Shown here: positions 8,987 to 17,877 of the stretch, piece after piece
Numbering within the stretch: position 1 is the first letter of the stretch
Layout: every line of letters starts with the position of its first letter
Program-made: the position numbers and the translations under genes
Notes under the pieces: model-generated
Told to the model about the DNA's origin: nothing
Databases searched by the model: none
Seen by the model: only the letters and a program-made list of their open reading frames with translations
Assembly: GCA_016711505.1 (NCBI GenBank)
Contig: JADJSV010000011.1
Coordinates: forward strand, 14,987 to 78,986
Origin: Bacteroidota bacterium
Lineage (GTDB): Bacteria > Bacteroidota > Bacteroidia > AKYH767-A > 2013-40CM-41-45
DNA length: 64,000 bases
Direction: 5' to 3'

Positions 8987-9262
8987 ATGAAAGCAATTCA
9001 TTTAGTTATTCACGGCCGGGTACAAGGTGTTTTCTTCAGAAAGTACACCTTCGACAAAGCAAACGATTTAGGGCTCAAAGGTATGGTGAGAAATTTGCCC
9101 AACGGAGACGTAGAAATCATTGCAGAGGGTAGGGAAGAGGTATTGAAAGAATTTGTTGATTGGTGTTATAAAGGTTCGCCGGCTTCAAAGGTGAGTTCTG
9201 TTGATATGAAGTACATAGTATATTCAGGGCATAAAGCATTCTCAATAGAAAATAAACCTTAA
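8987..9262 (+). CDS. acyP: Acylphosphatase
   Basis: Small cytoplasmic enzyme of 91 residues that hydrolyses carboxyl-phosphate bonds. The signature GRVQGVFFRKYT (residues 10-21) includes catalytic Arg18, and GMVRNLPNGDVEI (32-44) includes catalytic Asn36. Both are intact and the length is typical. The reading frame is open further upstream, but the family N-terminus MKAIHLVIHGRV fits the ATG at 8987. The stop codon (9260-9262) lies inside the left arm of a perfect 33-bp palindrome. Confidence 0.95.
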   Translation: MKAIHLVIHGRVQGVFFRKYTFDKANDLGLKGMVRNLPNGDVEIIAEGREEVLKEFVDWCYKGSPASKVSSVDMKYIVYSGHKAFSIENKP

Positions 9263-9328
9263 GAACACAAGTTCACAAAAAGAACACGGACTAATTCCGT
9301 GTTCTTTTTGTGAACTTGTGTTCTTAAG
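9258..9328. terminator. Perfect 33-bp palindrome with 5-nt loop
   Basis: Arms 9258-9290 and 9296-9328 are perfectly complementary around CTAAT. The arm starts CTTAAGAACAC and includes the acyP stop codon. It is far longer than a usual intrinsic terminator and has no following T-tract. It probably ends or protects the acyP message, but it could also be a repeat insertion. Confidence 0.7.
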
Positions 9329-9445
9329 TGTTTAAATGGTTACCAACGCCCACCCCTTGAAAAATAAACTCCAACCCCATCCGTTCACTAACTTCCTTTC
9401 CCCACTTTTGCCTTCCAGTTACACTTCGAATCCCGAACAGAAAAA

Positions 9446-10963
9446 TTGAGCATCTATAAAAAACTAGCCGGCCAAACCGCCATTTACGGACTAAGCAGTA
9501 TTGTTGGAAGGCTATTGAATTATCTCTTAGTTCCGATTTACACTCGCGTATTTGAAGCCGGAGAGTATGGGGTTGTTACACAACTGTATTCTTTCATTGC
9601 TCTGATGACTGTCTTATTTACTTATGGCCTGGATGTTTCTTTCTTCCGATATTTCCAGTCTGAAAAAGGAAATCCTAAAGTATACTGCACTTCATTGATC
9701 TCCATTATTTTTTCATCAGTCGTTCTTGGTGGATTGATCATTCTTTTTGCTCCGCAACTTTCCGGATTAATAGGTAGTCCTGATACAGCGCCTGTAGCAG
9801 GACAAAGTCCTATGGTCTATATCGCTCTCTTTGCAGGAGTACTTGCATTCGATGCCATATCTGCAATTCCGTTTGCAATGCTTCGTCAGCAAAACCGCGC
9901 GAAGCGATTTGTTTTCATTCGACTCGTTAGCATTTTTGTAAATATCGGATTGAATGTTTTCTTCTTTCTCATTTGTCCATGGATACTAAAATCAAATCCT
10001 GATTCATTCATCGCCTCAATATATTATCCTGATTTCGGTGTCGGTTATGTTTTTGTTTTCAATGCAATTTCATCTCTCATTGTTTTGGTCATGCTACTTC
10101 CGGACTTTTTAAAAATCGAATGGTCATTCGATACAAAACTCTGGAAAGAAATGATGATCTATTCTTTTCCATTGATGATCGCCGGACTTGCAGGTATGAT
10201 CAATGAAACATTCGACAGGGTTCTTATTCCTTATCTCATCGCAGATAAATCCACTGCAATGGCTCAGTTAGGAATTTATGGAGCATGTTATAAACTTTCT
10301 ATTTTAATGACGCTCTTTATTCAAACCTTCCGTTACGCTGCCGAACCTTTCTTTTTCAGTCATTCCACAAAAGAAAATCCGCAGAAAACTTATGCAGATG
10401 TTATGCATTACTTCGTTATCGTTTGTGCTTTCATCTTTCTGGGAATAATGCTCTTTATGGATTTCATTCAGACATTTATCGGAAAAGATTACCGCTCCGG
10501 ACTTCCGGTAGTTCCGATTCTGTTGATGGCGAATCTATGTCTGGGAGTATTTTACAATCTCTCCATCTGGTATAAACTAACATCTAAAACACGTTGGGGT
10601 GCTATTCTGTCTTTGATCGGTGCAGTCATCACTCTTGTTTTCAATTTCGCGCTAATACCTTCAATGGGCTACATGGGTGCGGCATGGACTACTCTGATCT
10701 GCTATGCGTTGATGATGATCATCTCCTATTTCCTTGGACAAAAAGTTTATCCGGTGCCATACAGGATTGGCCCGTTCTTTTACTTCATAGCGATATCAAT
10801 AGTGTTATGGCTTGCCGGCGATCTTATTCATACATCAATTCAACCCGGAAAAGTCTTTTACGTACTAATTAATTGTTTCATACTGCTCATCTTCATAATT
10901 TTAGCATACCTTCAAGTGAGGAATAAAAATGGTTACCTTCGCAAGGTTTCAGAGGAAAAATGA
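9446..10963 (+). CDS. Oligosaccharide flippase / polysaccharide biosynthesis membrane protein
   Basis: Inner-membrane protein of 505 residues of the MATE-like polysaccharide transporter (Wzx/MurJ-like) superfamily, expected to flip lipid-linked sugars. The N-terminus AGQTAIYGLSSIVGRLLNY followed by PIYTRVFEAGEYG is characteristic of these flippases, and about 14 hydrophobic helices can be seen. The start is TTG at 9446; no ATG lies close by in frame. The stop overlaps the next gene by 4 bp (ATGA), so it is translationally coupled to dut. The sugar substrate cannot be told. Confidence 0.88.
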   Translation: MSIYKKLAGQTAIYGLSSIVGRLLNYLLVPIYTRVFEAGEYGVVTQLYSFIALMTVLFTYGLDVSFFRYFQSEKGNPKVYCTSLISIIFSSVVLGGLIILFAPQLSGLIGSPDTAPVAGQSPMVYIALFAGVLAFDAISAIPFAMLRQQNRAKRFVFIRLVSIFVNIGLNVFFFLICPWILKSNPDSFIASIYYPDFGVGYVFVFNAISSLIVLVMLLPDFLKIEWSFDTKLWKEMMIYSFPLMIAGLAGMINETFDRVLIPYLIADKSTAMAQLGIYGACYKLSILMTLFIQTFRYAAEPFFFSHSTKENPQKTYADVMHYFVIVCAFIFLGIMLFMDFIQTFIGKDYRSGLPVVPILLMANLCLGVFYNLSIWYKLTSKTRWGAILSLIGAVITLVFNFALIPSMGYMGAAWTTLICYALMMIISYFLGQKVYPVPYRIGPFFYFIAISIVLWLAGDLIHTSIQPGKVFYVLINCFILLIFIILAYLQVRNKNGYLRKVSEEK

Positions 10964-11421
10964 CCACTTTTATAGAAAACAAAACCATGAAAATCAGTAT
11001 CATCAACAGATCCCATCATCCATTGCCTTCTTACGAAACCCTGCATGCTGCGGGAATGGATATCCGTGCGTTCATTACTGATCCGGTCTCTCTAAAACCT
11101 TTGGAGCGCACAATCGTTCCAACGGGTCTCTTCATTGAATTGCCGGCAGGAATTGAAGCGCAAGTCAGACCAAGGTCAGGACTTGCTGCTAAAAAAGGAG
11201 TTACTGTTCTGAATTCTCCGGGAACAATTGATGCAGATTACAGAGGCGAAATAAAAGTCATTTTAGTCAATCTGTCAAACGAGGAATTTATTATTAATGA
11301 TGGTGAAAGAATTGCTCAACTTGTAATTGCCCGTCATGAAAAAGCAGAATGGGCACCAACAGAATCTCTCCAGGAAAGTGAAAGAGGAGCGGGGGGATTT
11401 GGATCAACAGGAACAAAATAA
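10960..11421 (+). CDS. dut: dUTP diphosphatase
   Basis: Trimeric cytoplasmic dUTPase of 153 residues that removes dUTP and supplies dUMP for dTMP synthesis. All five family motifs are present: AGMDIRA (31-37), RPRSG (70-74), GTIDADYRGE (88-97) with the catalytic Asp, ERIAQLVI (116-123) and the C-terminal Gly-rich arm RGAGGFGSTG (142-151). The ATG at 10960 overlaps the flippase stop; the ATG at 10987 gives the shorter, more usual N-terminus MKISIINRS and is an alternative. The flippase and nucleotidyltransferase on either side form one transcription unit with it. Confidence 0.96.
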   Translation: MTTFIENKTMKISIINRSHHPLPSYETLHAAGMDIRAFITDPVSLKPLERTIVPTGLFIELPAGIEAQVRPRSGLAAKKGVTVLNSPGTIDADYRGEIKVILVNLSNEEFIINDGERIAQLVIARHEKAEWAPTESLQESERGAGGFGSTGTK

Positions 11422-11445
11422 ATTATAAACGAATAAAAAACACGA

Positions 11446-12450
11446 ATGAGAATTATTGTACCAATGGCCGGAATGGGCAAAAGAATGCGTCCACATACGC
11501 TTACAGTTCCAAAACCTTTAATTCCGGTTGCCGGAAAACCCATCGTGCAATGGTTGGTGGAAGATATTATTAAAGTATGTGCTGAAAAAGTAGAGGAGAT
11601 CGCTTTTGTAATTGGTGACTTTGGTGAAGAAGCCGAGAAAAACCTGATCGCAATCGCAGAAAAACTGGGAGCAAAAGGAACGATTCATCACCAGGACGAA
11701 CCTCTTGGTACTGCACATGCAATATTGTGTGCAAAAGATGCGTTAAAAGGTAAGGTCATCGTGGCTTTTGCAGACACTCTTTTCCGCGCCGATTTTAAGA
11801 TCGACGATAAACAGGAAGGCGTGATCTGGGTCAATAAGATCGAAGATCCAAGAATGTTTGGTGTGGTAAAATTAGATTCAACCGGAACAATTACTGATTT
11901 CGTTGAAAAACCTACGGAATTTATTTCTGATCTGGCAATCATCGGTATCTACTATTTCAAAGACGGCGATTACCTGAATAAAGAATTGCAATATTTAATT
12001 GATAATAACATCAAAGAAAAAGGTGAATATCAATTAACAAATGCTTTAGAAAATATGAAGAAAAAAGGAACGAAATTCGTTCCGGGTAAAGTTGATGAAT
12101 GGCTGGATTGCGGAAATAAAGATGCTACTGTTTATACTAACAAGCGCGTACTTGAAATGAACCGCTCGGCAGCTATGATCTCTTCTTCAGTAAAAAAAGA
12201 TAATTCCATTATAATCGAACCATGTTATATCGGAGAAAATGTTGAATTGAAAAATTCAATTGTTGGACCGCACGTTTCACTTGGTGCCGGATCGAAAATT
12301 GAAAACTCAGTTGTGTCGAACAGCATCATTCAAACGAATTCAAAAATTAAAAACAGTGTAATTGATAATTCTATGTTGGGAAATTCAGTCGAATACAATA
12401 ATTCAGCTGAACAACTTAGTCTTAGCGATTATTCAACACACATTTCTTAA
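11446..12450 (+). CDS. Sugar-phosphate nucleotidyltransferase
   Basis: Cytoplasmic enzyme of 334 residues that activates a sugar phosphate with a nucleotide. The N-terminal NTP-transferase domain (about 1-240) starts with the G-rich loop MAGMGKRMRP, followed by the PKPLIPVAGKP segment. From about residue 245 the sequence turns into left-handed beta-helix hexapeptides (IGENVELKNSIVGPHVSLGA), as in glucose-1-phosphate nucleotidyl- or acetyltransferase fusions. It starts 24 bp after dut in the same operon. Whether the product is dTDP-, UDP- or GDP-sugar cannot be read from these motifs. Its position beside a flippase suggests a role in envelope polysaccharide. Confidence 0.88.
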   Translation: MRIIVPMAGMGKRMRPHTLTVPKPLIPVAGKPIVQWLVEDIIKVCAEKVEEIAFVIGDFGEEAEKNLIAIAEKLGAKGTIHHQDEPLGTAHAILCAKDALKGKVIVAFADTLFRADFKIDDKQEGVIWVNKIEDPRMFGVVKLDSTGTITDFVEKPTEFISDLAIIGIYYFKDGDYLNKELQYLIDNNIKEKGEYQLTNALENMKKKGTKFVPGKVDEWLDCGNKDATVYTNKRVLEMNRSAAMISSSVKKDNSIIIEPCYIGENVELKNSIVGPHVSLGAGSKIENSVVSNSIIQTNSKIKNSVIDNSMLGNSVEYNNSAEQLSLSDYSTHIS

Positions 12451-12490
12451 TTAATAATATATAATAGATAATTAATAATGAAGGATAGTT

Positions 12491-12548
12491 CTGCGGATGT
12501 TGCGGATATTCTGCGTATCCCAATAGCTATCGGGACTGCGGGAAATAA
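12491..12548. repeat. Degenerate CGCAGA-family fragment
   Basis: The gap contains TCTGCGGATGTTGCGGATA and ends CTGCGGGAAATAAATTC, matching the right end of the CGCAGA inverted-repeat family seen at 20679 and 57446. The middle is diverged (CAATAGCTATCGGGA is itself palindromic). Confidence 0.55.
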
Positions 12549-12572
12549 ATTCAAATTACGAATCTCAAAAAA

Positions 12573-14315
12573 ATGAACAGATTTCTTATATTTTCTCTAT
12601 CAGTTGTGCTTCTTGCTGGTTGTAAGGGCGGACAAACTGCTACTACTACACCGGCGAAGACGTCTCAACCAAAAACTGAAATGTCTGATGCGCAACGTGC
12701 AGAAGTTACTTATGCATTCTTCAATGCAAACAAAGAAAAGATCTTAGGTAATCTGGAAAATGCTGCAGGATTGTTTTCTGAGGTAATCAGAAAAGATCCG
12801 AATAATGCAGCAGCAATGTATGAGCTGGCAAATATTTACAGCGAACAAAAGAAATTTGCTGATGCAATATATTTTGCAAAAGGTGCTTATCAACTCGACA
12901 AAACGAATAGCTGGTATATTTTAACCTACACTGAACTTTTACAGAAAAATAAAAAGTTTACTGAAGCAGCAACAATTCTGGAAAAAGCTGTTGCTGACGC
13001 ACCAACAAAACCTGACTTCTATTATGAATGGGCTTCTGCACTTCTTTATGCCGAAAAACCTGCTGATGCAATTAAAGTGTATGATAAACTCGAATCACAG
13101 GTTGGTATTACACGCGAAGTTACAATGCAAAAATCGCGCATTTATCAGCGAATGAATAAGAATGAAAAAGCCATTGAAGAATTAGATAAACTTATTGCAC
13201 TCGATCCGAAAGATTCACAAGCTTATGGTATGAAGGCAGAGATCTATCAGGCAATGGGTAAAAAGGATCTGGCACTGGATACTTACAATAAGATTTTAGC
13301 TATTGATCCTGATAATCCTTATGTGCATTTATCGTTAGCGGATTTCTATCGCAACGGTGGCGAAAAAGAAAAGTCTGTCGAAGAATTGAAAAAAGCATTC
13401 TTGAATAAAGAACTGGATATCGGTACTAAGATCAGTATTCTCAGTTCTTATTATTCTTTGATAGAAATTCATCCTGAACTAAAACCACAGGCACTTGAAA
13501 TGTGTCAGCTACTTGTGCAGGCAAATGCTAATGAGCCGCTTGCACATACTGTGTATGGTGACTTCCTTATGAGAGATAAAAAGTGGGAAGAAGCTAAAGT
13601 TGAGTATTCAAAAGCAAAAGAATTAGGTGCGAAAGATTTTCTGGTTTATAATCAGTTGATGTTTATTTATGTTCAACTTGCCGACTGGAAATCTCTTTTA
13701 TCTGAAAGCGCGGAGGCAATGAGTCTCTTTCCTGAACAACCAATCACTTATTACTTTAATGGTTTTGCAAATATTCAGAATAAAAAATACAACGATGCCA
13801 TTTCAACTTTAAACACCGGAGTGAAATTAGTTGTGGACGACAAAAGACTTGAAACAAATTTTCTTTCCAGTCTGGGTGAAGCATATAATGAGATCCGCGA
13901 TTTTGTAAAGAGCGATGAGAGTTTTGAAAAAGCTCTCGTGCTGGATCCTAAAGATGCAAATGTGATGAACAACTATGCATACTTCCTTTCAGAACGAAAT
14001 GAAAAACTTGATCGTGCTGAGCAACTTTCGAAAACTTCGAATGAACTTGAACCAAATCAATCTTCTTATGAAGATACATACGGATGGATCATGTACAAAC
14101 AAGGAAAATATTCTGATGCGAAGATCTGGATAGAAAAATCCCTTGCTAACGGCAGCGATAAGAGCGCAACTGTCCTTGAACATTATGGTGATGTTGTGTT
14201 TCATCTTGGTGATAATGTAAAAGCTCTCGAATACTGGCAAAAAGCCAAAGCCGCAGGTGATGGCGCATCTGATTTTTTAGAAAGAAAGATTCTTGAAAAA
14301 CGGATTTTTGAATAA
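12573..14315 (+). CDS. Tetratricopeptide repeat lipoprotein
   Basis: Predicted lipoprotein of 580 residues. A short signal peptide ends in the lipobox LLAGCKGG, with Cys16 as the lipidated residue. A Thr/Pro linker precedes a series of about ten TPR units from about residue 45 to the end, such as AAAMYELANIYSEQKKFADA and PYVHLSLADFYRNGGEKEKS. TPR scaffolds bind other proteins; in this conserved neighbourhood the protein is usually assumed to act in envelope assembly, but no partner is known. It lies 122 bp after the nucleotidyltransferase and 4 bp before the DUF4292 gene. Confidence 0.88.
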   Translation: MNRFLIFSLSVVLLAGCKGGQTATTTPAKTSQPKTEMSDAQRAEVTYAFFNANKEKILGNLENAAGLFSEVIRKDPNNAAAMYELANIYSEQKKFADAIYFAKGAYQLDKTNSWYILTYTELLQKNKKFTEAATILEKAVADAPTKPDFYYEWASALLYAEKPADAIKVYDKLESQVGITREVTMQKSRIYQRMNKNEKAIEELDKLIALDPKDSQAYGMKAEIYQAMGKKDLALDTYNKILAIDPDNPYVHLSLADFYRNGGEKEKSVEELKKAFLNKELDIGTKISILSSYYSLIEIHPELKPQALEMCQLLVQANANEPLAHTVYGDFLMRDKKWEEAKVEYSKAKELGAKDFLVYNQLMFIYVQLADWKSLLSESAEAMSLFPEQPITYYFNGFANIQNKKYNDAISTLNTGVKLVVDDKRLETNFLSSLGEAYNEIRDFVKSDESFEKALVLDPKDANVMNNYAYFLSERNEKLDRAEQLSKTSNELEPNQSSYEDTYGWIMYKQGKYSDAKIWIEKSLANGSDKSATVLEHYGDVVFHLGDNVKALEYWQKAKAAGDGASDFLERKILEKRIFE

Positions 14316-14319
14316 TCTG

Positions 14320-15237
14320 ATGGTACGATTTAAATTGAAAAAATTTCGGATCCTGGTTATTAGATCCGGAAATGTTTCCCGCAGACTTGCGCAGAATACG
14401 CAGAATATCCGCAGAAATATTTTTCACTTTTCACTTTTCACTTTTCACCTTCTGTTTCTTTTTGTTTCCTGTAAGTCGTCTAAGAAAATCGTCGAGTCTC
14501 CTTCCGCTTTAACAAAAATCAAAGGCGAAGAAGTCATCCAGGTTTTTGATAGTGTGCTTGTTCATCAGTTTCAGTTTAATAACCTGACGGCGAAAGCAAG
14601 TGTCGATTATACTGATCGTACCGGCGATACTAAAAGTTTCGACATCAATCTGAGAATGAAAAAAGATAGCGCTGTTTGGATCTCCATTACACCGCTGCTT
14701 GGGATTGAAGCTGCGCGATTGATGGTAACAACAGACAGTGTATTCATGCTTGATCGTGTACATAAAACTGTACTTAAACGGGATATCAATTATTTTGGCG
14801 AAATGCTCCGGACGAATGTTAATTTCGATATGTTGCAATCTGTGATCGTTGGAAATTATTTTCAGTATCTGGAGAAAGAAAAACTAAAATCAATTTACGA
14901 GGAAGAGCCTTATATTATTTTGAGTTCACTCAACAAGCGTCAGGTAAGAAGAGCTTCTGAAGAAAAGGATCCAACTAAACCTGTCATTCAGGATTTCTGG
15001 ATCGATGGCAATTACAGAATAGCAAAATCAAAGATCACTGACGATAAACTTGATCGATTTGTTGAAGCAACTTATAAAGAATTTACCGATGTAAGCGGTT
15101 CATTGTTCCCAAGCAATCTTGTGCTTACAATTTCCGGAACAACACCAACGATCATGAAGATCAATTACTCAAAAGTGTCGCAGGTGGATTCATTGTCGTT
15201 GCCGTTTTCTGTGCCGGAGAAATATGACTTGAAATAA
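14320..15237 (+). CDS. DUF4292 family lipoprotein
   Basis: Envelope lipoprotein of the Bacteroidota-specific DUF4292 family, about 305 residues. The conserved part begins after a hydrophobic stretch ending in the lipobox-like LFLFVSCKSSK and includes LTAKASVDYTDRTGDTKSF, MKKDSAVWISITPLLGIEA and SVIVGNYFQY, a LolA-like beta architecture. Function is unknown. The 5' end is odd: between ATG 14320 and the lipobox the frame runs through an arm of the CGCAGA repeat (14375-14418) and four copies of a 7-bp repeat (14421-14448). The in-frame ATG at 14293, overlapping the TPR gene, is an alternative, and the true start may be a non-ATG codon closer to the lipobox. Confidence 0.82.
   Translation: MVRFKLKKFRILVIRSGNVSRRLAQNTQNIRRNIFHFSLFTFHLLFLFVSCKSSKKIVESPSALTKIKGEEVIQVFDSVLVHQFQFNNLTAKASVDYTDRTGDTKSFDINLRMKKDSAVWISITPLLGIEAARLMVTTDSVFMLDRVHKTVLKRDINYFGEMLRTNVNFDMLQSVIVGNYFQYLEKEKLKSIYEEEPYIILSSLNKRQVRRASEEKDPTKPVIQDFWIDGNYRIAKSKITDDKLDRFVEATYKEFTDVSGSLFPSNLVLTISGTTPTIMKINYSKVSQVDSLSLPFSVPEKYDLK
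14375..14448 (+). repeat. CGCAGA repeat arm plus (TTTTCAC)4 inside the DUF4292 coding region
   Basis: 14375-14418 is one arm of the dispersed CGCAGA element (TTTCCCGCAGA, then CGCAGA words at about 10-bp spacing). It is followed at 14421-14448 by four perfect tandem copies of TTTTCAC. The 7-bp unit is not a multiple of three, so a change in copy number would shift the frame of anything started upstream. Confidence 0.8.
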
Positions 15238-15331
15238 AACTTTAAATTAGATAACAGAACTGATTTTTCTATAATTTACAGGCATCAAGCTATTTTTTTT
15301 TATTTTTACATTTACTAATCACGCTTAATAC

Positions 15332-16036
15332 TTGTTCAACAAAACAAACATTGTCAAATCAATTGTCTACCGGTGTTACTCTTCATCGATCACAATATGC
15401 GTTGCATTTTATCTTACAGGAAGTTTTAAGAAGGCACTTTCAATCGGTATACTTGATTCAATGTTCAAGATCTTGTCTTATTACTTCTTTGATTCAGTGT
15501 GGCACAAAGTAGTTGGTTTCAAAGCAAAACCTGCTGTGATCTGGTTAACAGGATTAAGCGGCTCCGGAAAAACTACCATTGCAAAAAACCTGATGGAAAA
15601 GTTTAAAGCAAAAGGTGTAGTTCCTGTTTTGCTCGATGGCGATGAAATTAGACACGCTATCCGTCAAACCGGATATGACAGAGATTCAAGAAGAAAGCAT
15701 AATCTGAATGTCGGCTTTATCGCTTCTTTGTTTGAGAAACAGGGAAACATAGTAATTGTTGCACTCATATCTCCATACGATGATGTTCGGAATGAAATCA
15801 GAAATATGTGCGCAAAGTTTATTGAAGTATATGTTTCCACTGACTTGCAGGTATGTATCGACCGTGATGCAAAAGGACTCTACAAAAGAGCCATTGCCGG
15901 TGAACTGGAAAACTTTACCGGAATTTCCGACTCTTATTTCCCACCTTCACAACCTGAAGTAGTTGTTGAAACTGCAACAATGTCCATTAAAGAATGTACT
16001 GTGAAGATTCTGGATTTTTATCGGAAGCAGAAGTAG
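15332..16036 (+). CDS. cysC: Adenylyl-sulfate kinase with N-terminal DUF2061 membrane domain
   Basis: Fusion protein of 234 residues. Residues about 10-62 are a DUF2061 domain with hydrophobic helices (SITICVAFYLTGSFKKAL, then GILDSMFKILSYYFFDSVWH). Residues about 65-234 are APS kinase, which phosphorylates adenylyl sulfate to PAPS. The P-loop is GLSGSGKT (74-81), followed by DGDEIRHAI, GYDRDSRRKHNLNVGFI and the lid segment KGLYKRAIAGELENFTGI. The start is TTG at 15332. The membrane domain should tether the kinase to the inner membrane. No ATP sulfurylase or PAPS reductase genes lie nearby, so the PAPS may serve sulfation rather than assimilation; this is inference. Confidence 0.9.
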   Translation: MFNKTNIVKSIVYRCYSSSITICVAFYLTGSFKKALSIGILDSMFKILSYYFFDSVWHKVVGFKAKPAVIWLTGLSGSGKTTIAKNLMEKFKAKGVVPVLLDGDEIRHAIRQTGYDRDSRRKHNLNVGFIASLFEKQGNIVIVALISPYDDVRNEIRNMCAKFIEVYVSTDLQVCIDRDAKGLYKRAIAGELENFTGISDSYFPPSQPEVVVETATMSIKECTVKILDFYRKQK

Positions 16037-16043
16037 GGTGTTT

Positions 16044-16085
16044 TTATTTCCCGCAGATTTCCGCAGATGAAGGCGCAGATATTTT
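16044..16085. repeat. CGCAGA-family fragment
   Basis: TTTCCCGCAGATTTCCGCAG followed by ATGAAGGCGCAGAT matches, in reverse, the right arm of the element at 8018-8216. It fills the short gap between cysC and the convergent T9SS gene. Confidence 0.65.
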
Positions 16086-16100
16086 GTATAATTGGTATCA

Positions 16101-17651
16101 CTATTCGAAATTTATAAATATTTTTTTCGTAAAAATTTCTCCGCCATTTTTAATTCGGATAATATAAATTCCTGTTTTTATTTCCGGAATAATTTTATTG
16201 TAATAGAATCCATTAAATTTCTCATTGAATAGAACCTGGCCATACAGATTAAATAGTTGAACTTGTTTTATAGTCAATGATTCATCATTAATTTTGACCT
16301 GAAGAAGGTTATTTTTAATTGAAATGGAATAAGATTGTTCTGAAATAGGTTTATTTACATTTACTAAGTTGCAGAAGTCGTCTAAAAAGAAATATGATGA
16401 ATCGATTGTGTAGGTCATCGTATCAGGCGGGTAATTTGCATTGACATTGTCTGTGATAAAGTTTATATCATATACATTTGGTAAAAGTGAAGAAGTTGAA
16501 ATATTAATCGGGAATTGTTGCATACAATTAATTTGACCAATCGAATCACTTTTGATCAAATAATTCGAATTACTTTTGGTATATGATAAAAGGAAACCTC
16601 CGTCTGAAGTATTCAGAATCGCATTTGGCCAGGAATCAGTTCCTCCTTCAAAAGAATTTGACCAGATAATATCCAAATTGAGGTCGAGCTTAAATAAGCA
16701 AAGAGAACTAGGGTTAGAACTGGTTTTCCCAAAAATAACAATCTGACTGTCTGTGCTCATTGCTTGCATAGATATTCTCAGATCGTTGCTTGTAGTATTT
16801 GGAATATAATTAAACTGATAGGAACGCTGTCTTAAAATATTAAATCCTGTGTCCATTATACAAAAATAATTGCTACTGCTATTTGGAAAGTCATACCCGC
16901 AATTTGAAAAAAAATAATTTCCATTTGGTAGCTCAATTAAATTTGTTCCTGTGAGAACGCCTGTAGAAAACTGAAATGTTTTAAATTTATTCCATCTTTC
17001 ATCTATCTGATCAAATTCATAAATGGCCATAAATCCATCTGCGCCATCCGGTTCTACGCCTAACCGATATAAATTATTTGTTGTTTTCAAAAAGTTCACA
17101 CTGAATCTTGAATAGGTTGTAAACCCTCGTTCCTTACAAAAGATTTTTGTACCGGATGAATCATACTTAAGAAAGTCAATATCTATAGAACCATTTCCTA
17201 CAATGTGTAATCCACTTATCAGCAACTCATCGGCACTGTGTTCAATAAAATTCTGCGCAAAAATTCCTCTGTCAAAAGAAGTAAAATGAAGAATATTTCC
17301 TGCACTGTCTAATTTAAAATAGCTACCCCCAACCGGAAACCCATGCTGGACAACACTGAGAGAATCGCCCCATACATATAAATTTGTGCTTTCTCCCTGA
17401 TATAAATTTGAGTTAATATACTTTGGCGTTGTATTTAATTTCTTTGACCAGATCACATTCAAGTCTTCAGTTAGCCGGATGAGATTTGTTGAATCGTTTG
17501 TACTTAAAGCATAATATCCACCTCCATTTGCTTTAATAATATTGAAATGGGAAGTTGGGGATTGAGTATATTTTGAATTTGTCTGGCCTGAACAATACAA
17601 AGCCTGAATGGTCAAAAGAAAAACAGAAACAATTGATAGATTGGATTTCAT
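16101..17651 (-). CDS. T9SS type A sorting domain protein, propeller-like
   Basis: Secreted protein of 516 residues. The signal peptide MKSNLSIVSVFLLTIQALYC is followed by repeated blade-like segments (YALSTNDSTNLIRLTEDLNV, YYFSNCGYDFPNSSSNYFC, GFLLSYTKSNSNYLIKSDSI) resembling other large Bacteroidota proteins with W-S-K strands. The last about 75 residues are a type A sorting domain: ISIKNNLLQVKI, QVQLFNLYGQVLFNE, TGIYIIRIKNGGEIFTKKI. I start at ATG 17651, not the in-frame codon at 17756, because the signal peptide begins there. It sits between cysC and the EnvC-like gene in reverse orientation. No catalytic motif seen. Confidence 0.85.
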   Translation of the reverse strand: MKSNLSIVSVFLLTIQALYCSGQTNSKYTQSPTSHFNIIKANGGGYYALSTNDSTNLIRLTEDLNVIWSKKLNTTPKYINSNLYQGESTNLYVWGDSLSVVQHGFPVGGSYFKLDSAGNILHFTSFDRGIFAQNFIEHSADELLISGLHIVGNGSIDIDFLKYDSSGTKIFCKERGFTTYSRFSVNFLKTTNNLYRLGVEPDGADGFMAIYEFDQIDERWNKFKTFQFSTGVLTGTNLIELPNGNYFFSNCGYDFPNSSSNYFCIMDTGFNILRQRSYQFNYIPNTTSNDLRISMQAMSTDSQIVIFGKTSSNPSSLCLFKLDLNLDIIWSNSFEGGTDSWPNAILNTSDGGFLLSYTKSNSNYLIKSDSIGQINCMQQFPINISTSSLLPNVYDINFITDNVNANYPPDTMTYTIDSSYFFLDDFCNLVNVNKPISEQSYSISIKNNLLQVKINDESLTIKQVQLFNLYGQVLFNEKFNGFYYNKIIPEIKTGIYIIRIKNGGEIFTKKIFINFE

Positions 17652-17877
17652 CGATTTGTATTTCGAAAGTCTTCCAAGGAATGAAATTCTTTCATTTAAA
17701 GCTAGTATTAATTGGCGAATACGTTCTTTGAAAGGATTTAAGTTTTGTTTTAACACCCTAACCCTTTGTCCTTATCATACCCCGTCCCATTTTGACTTTT
17801 AACTTTTGGACTTCAAAAAATCCCCAACTTTTCTCAATTTTGTGCGTTAAAAACGACCTGACATTCTATAGAAATCA

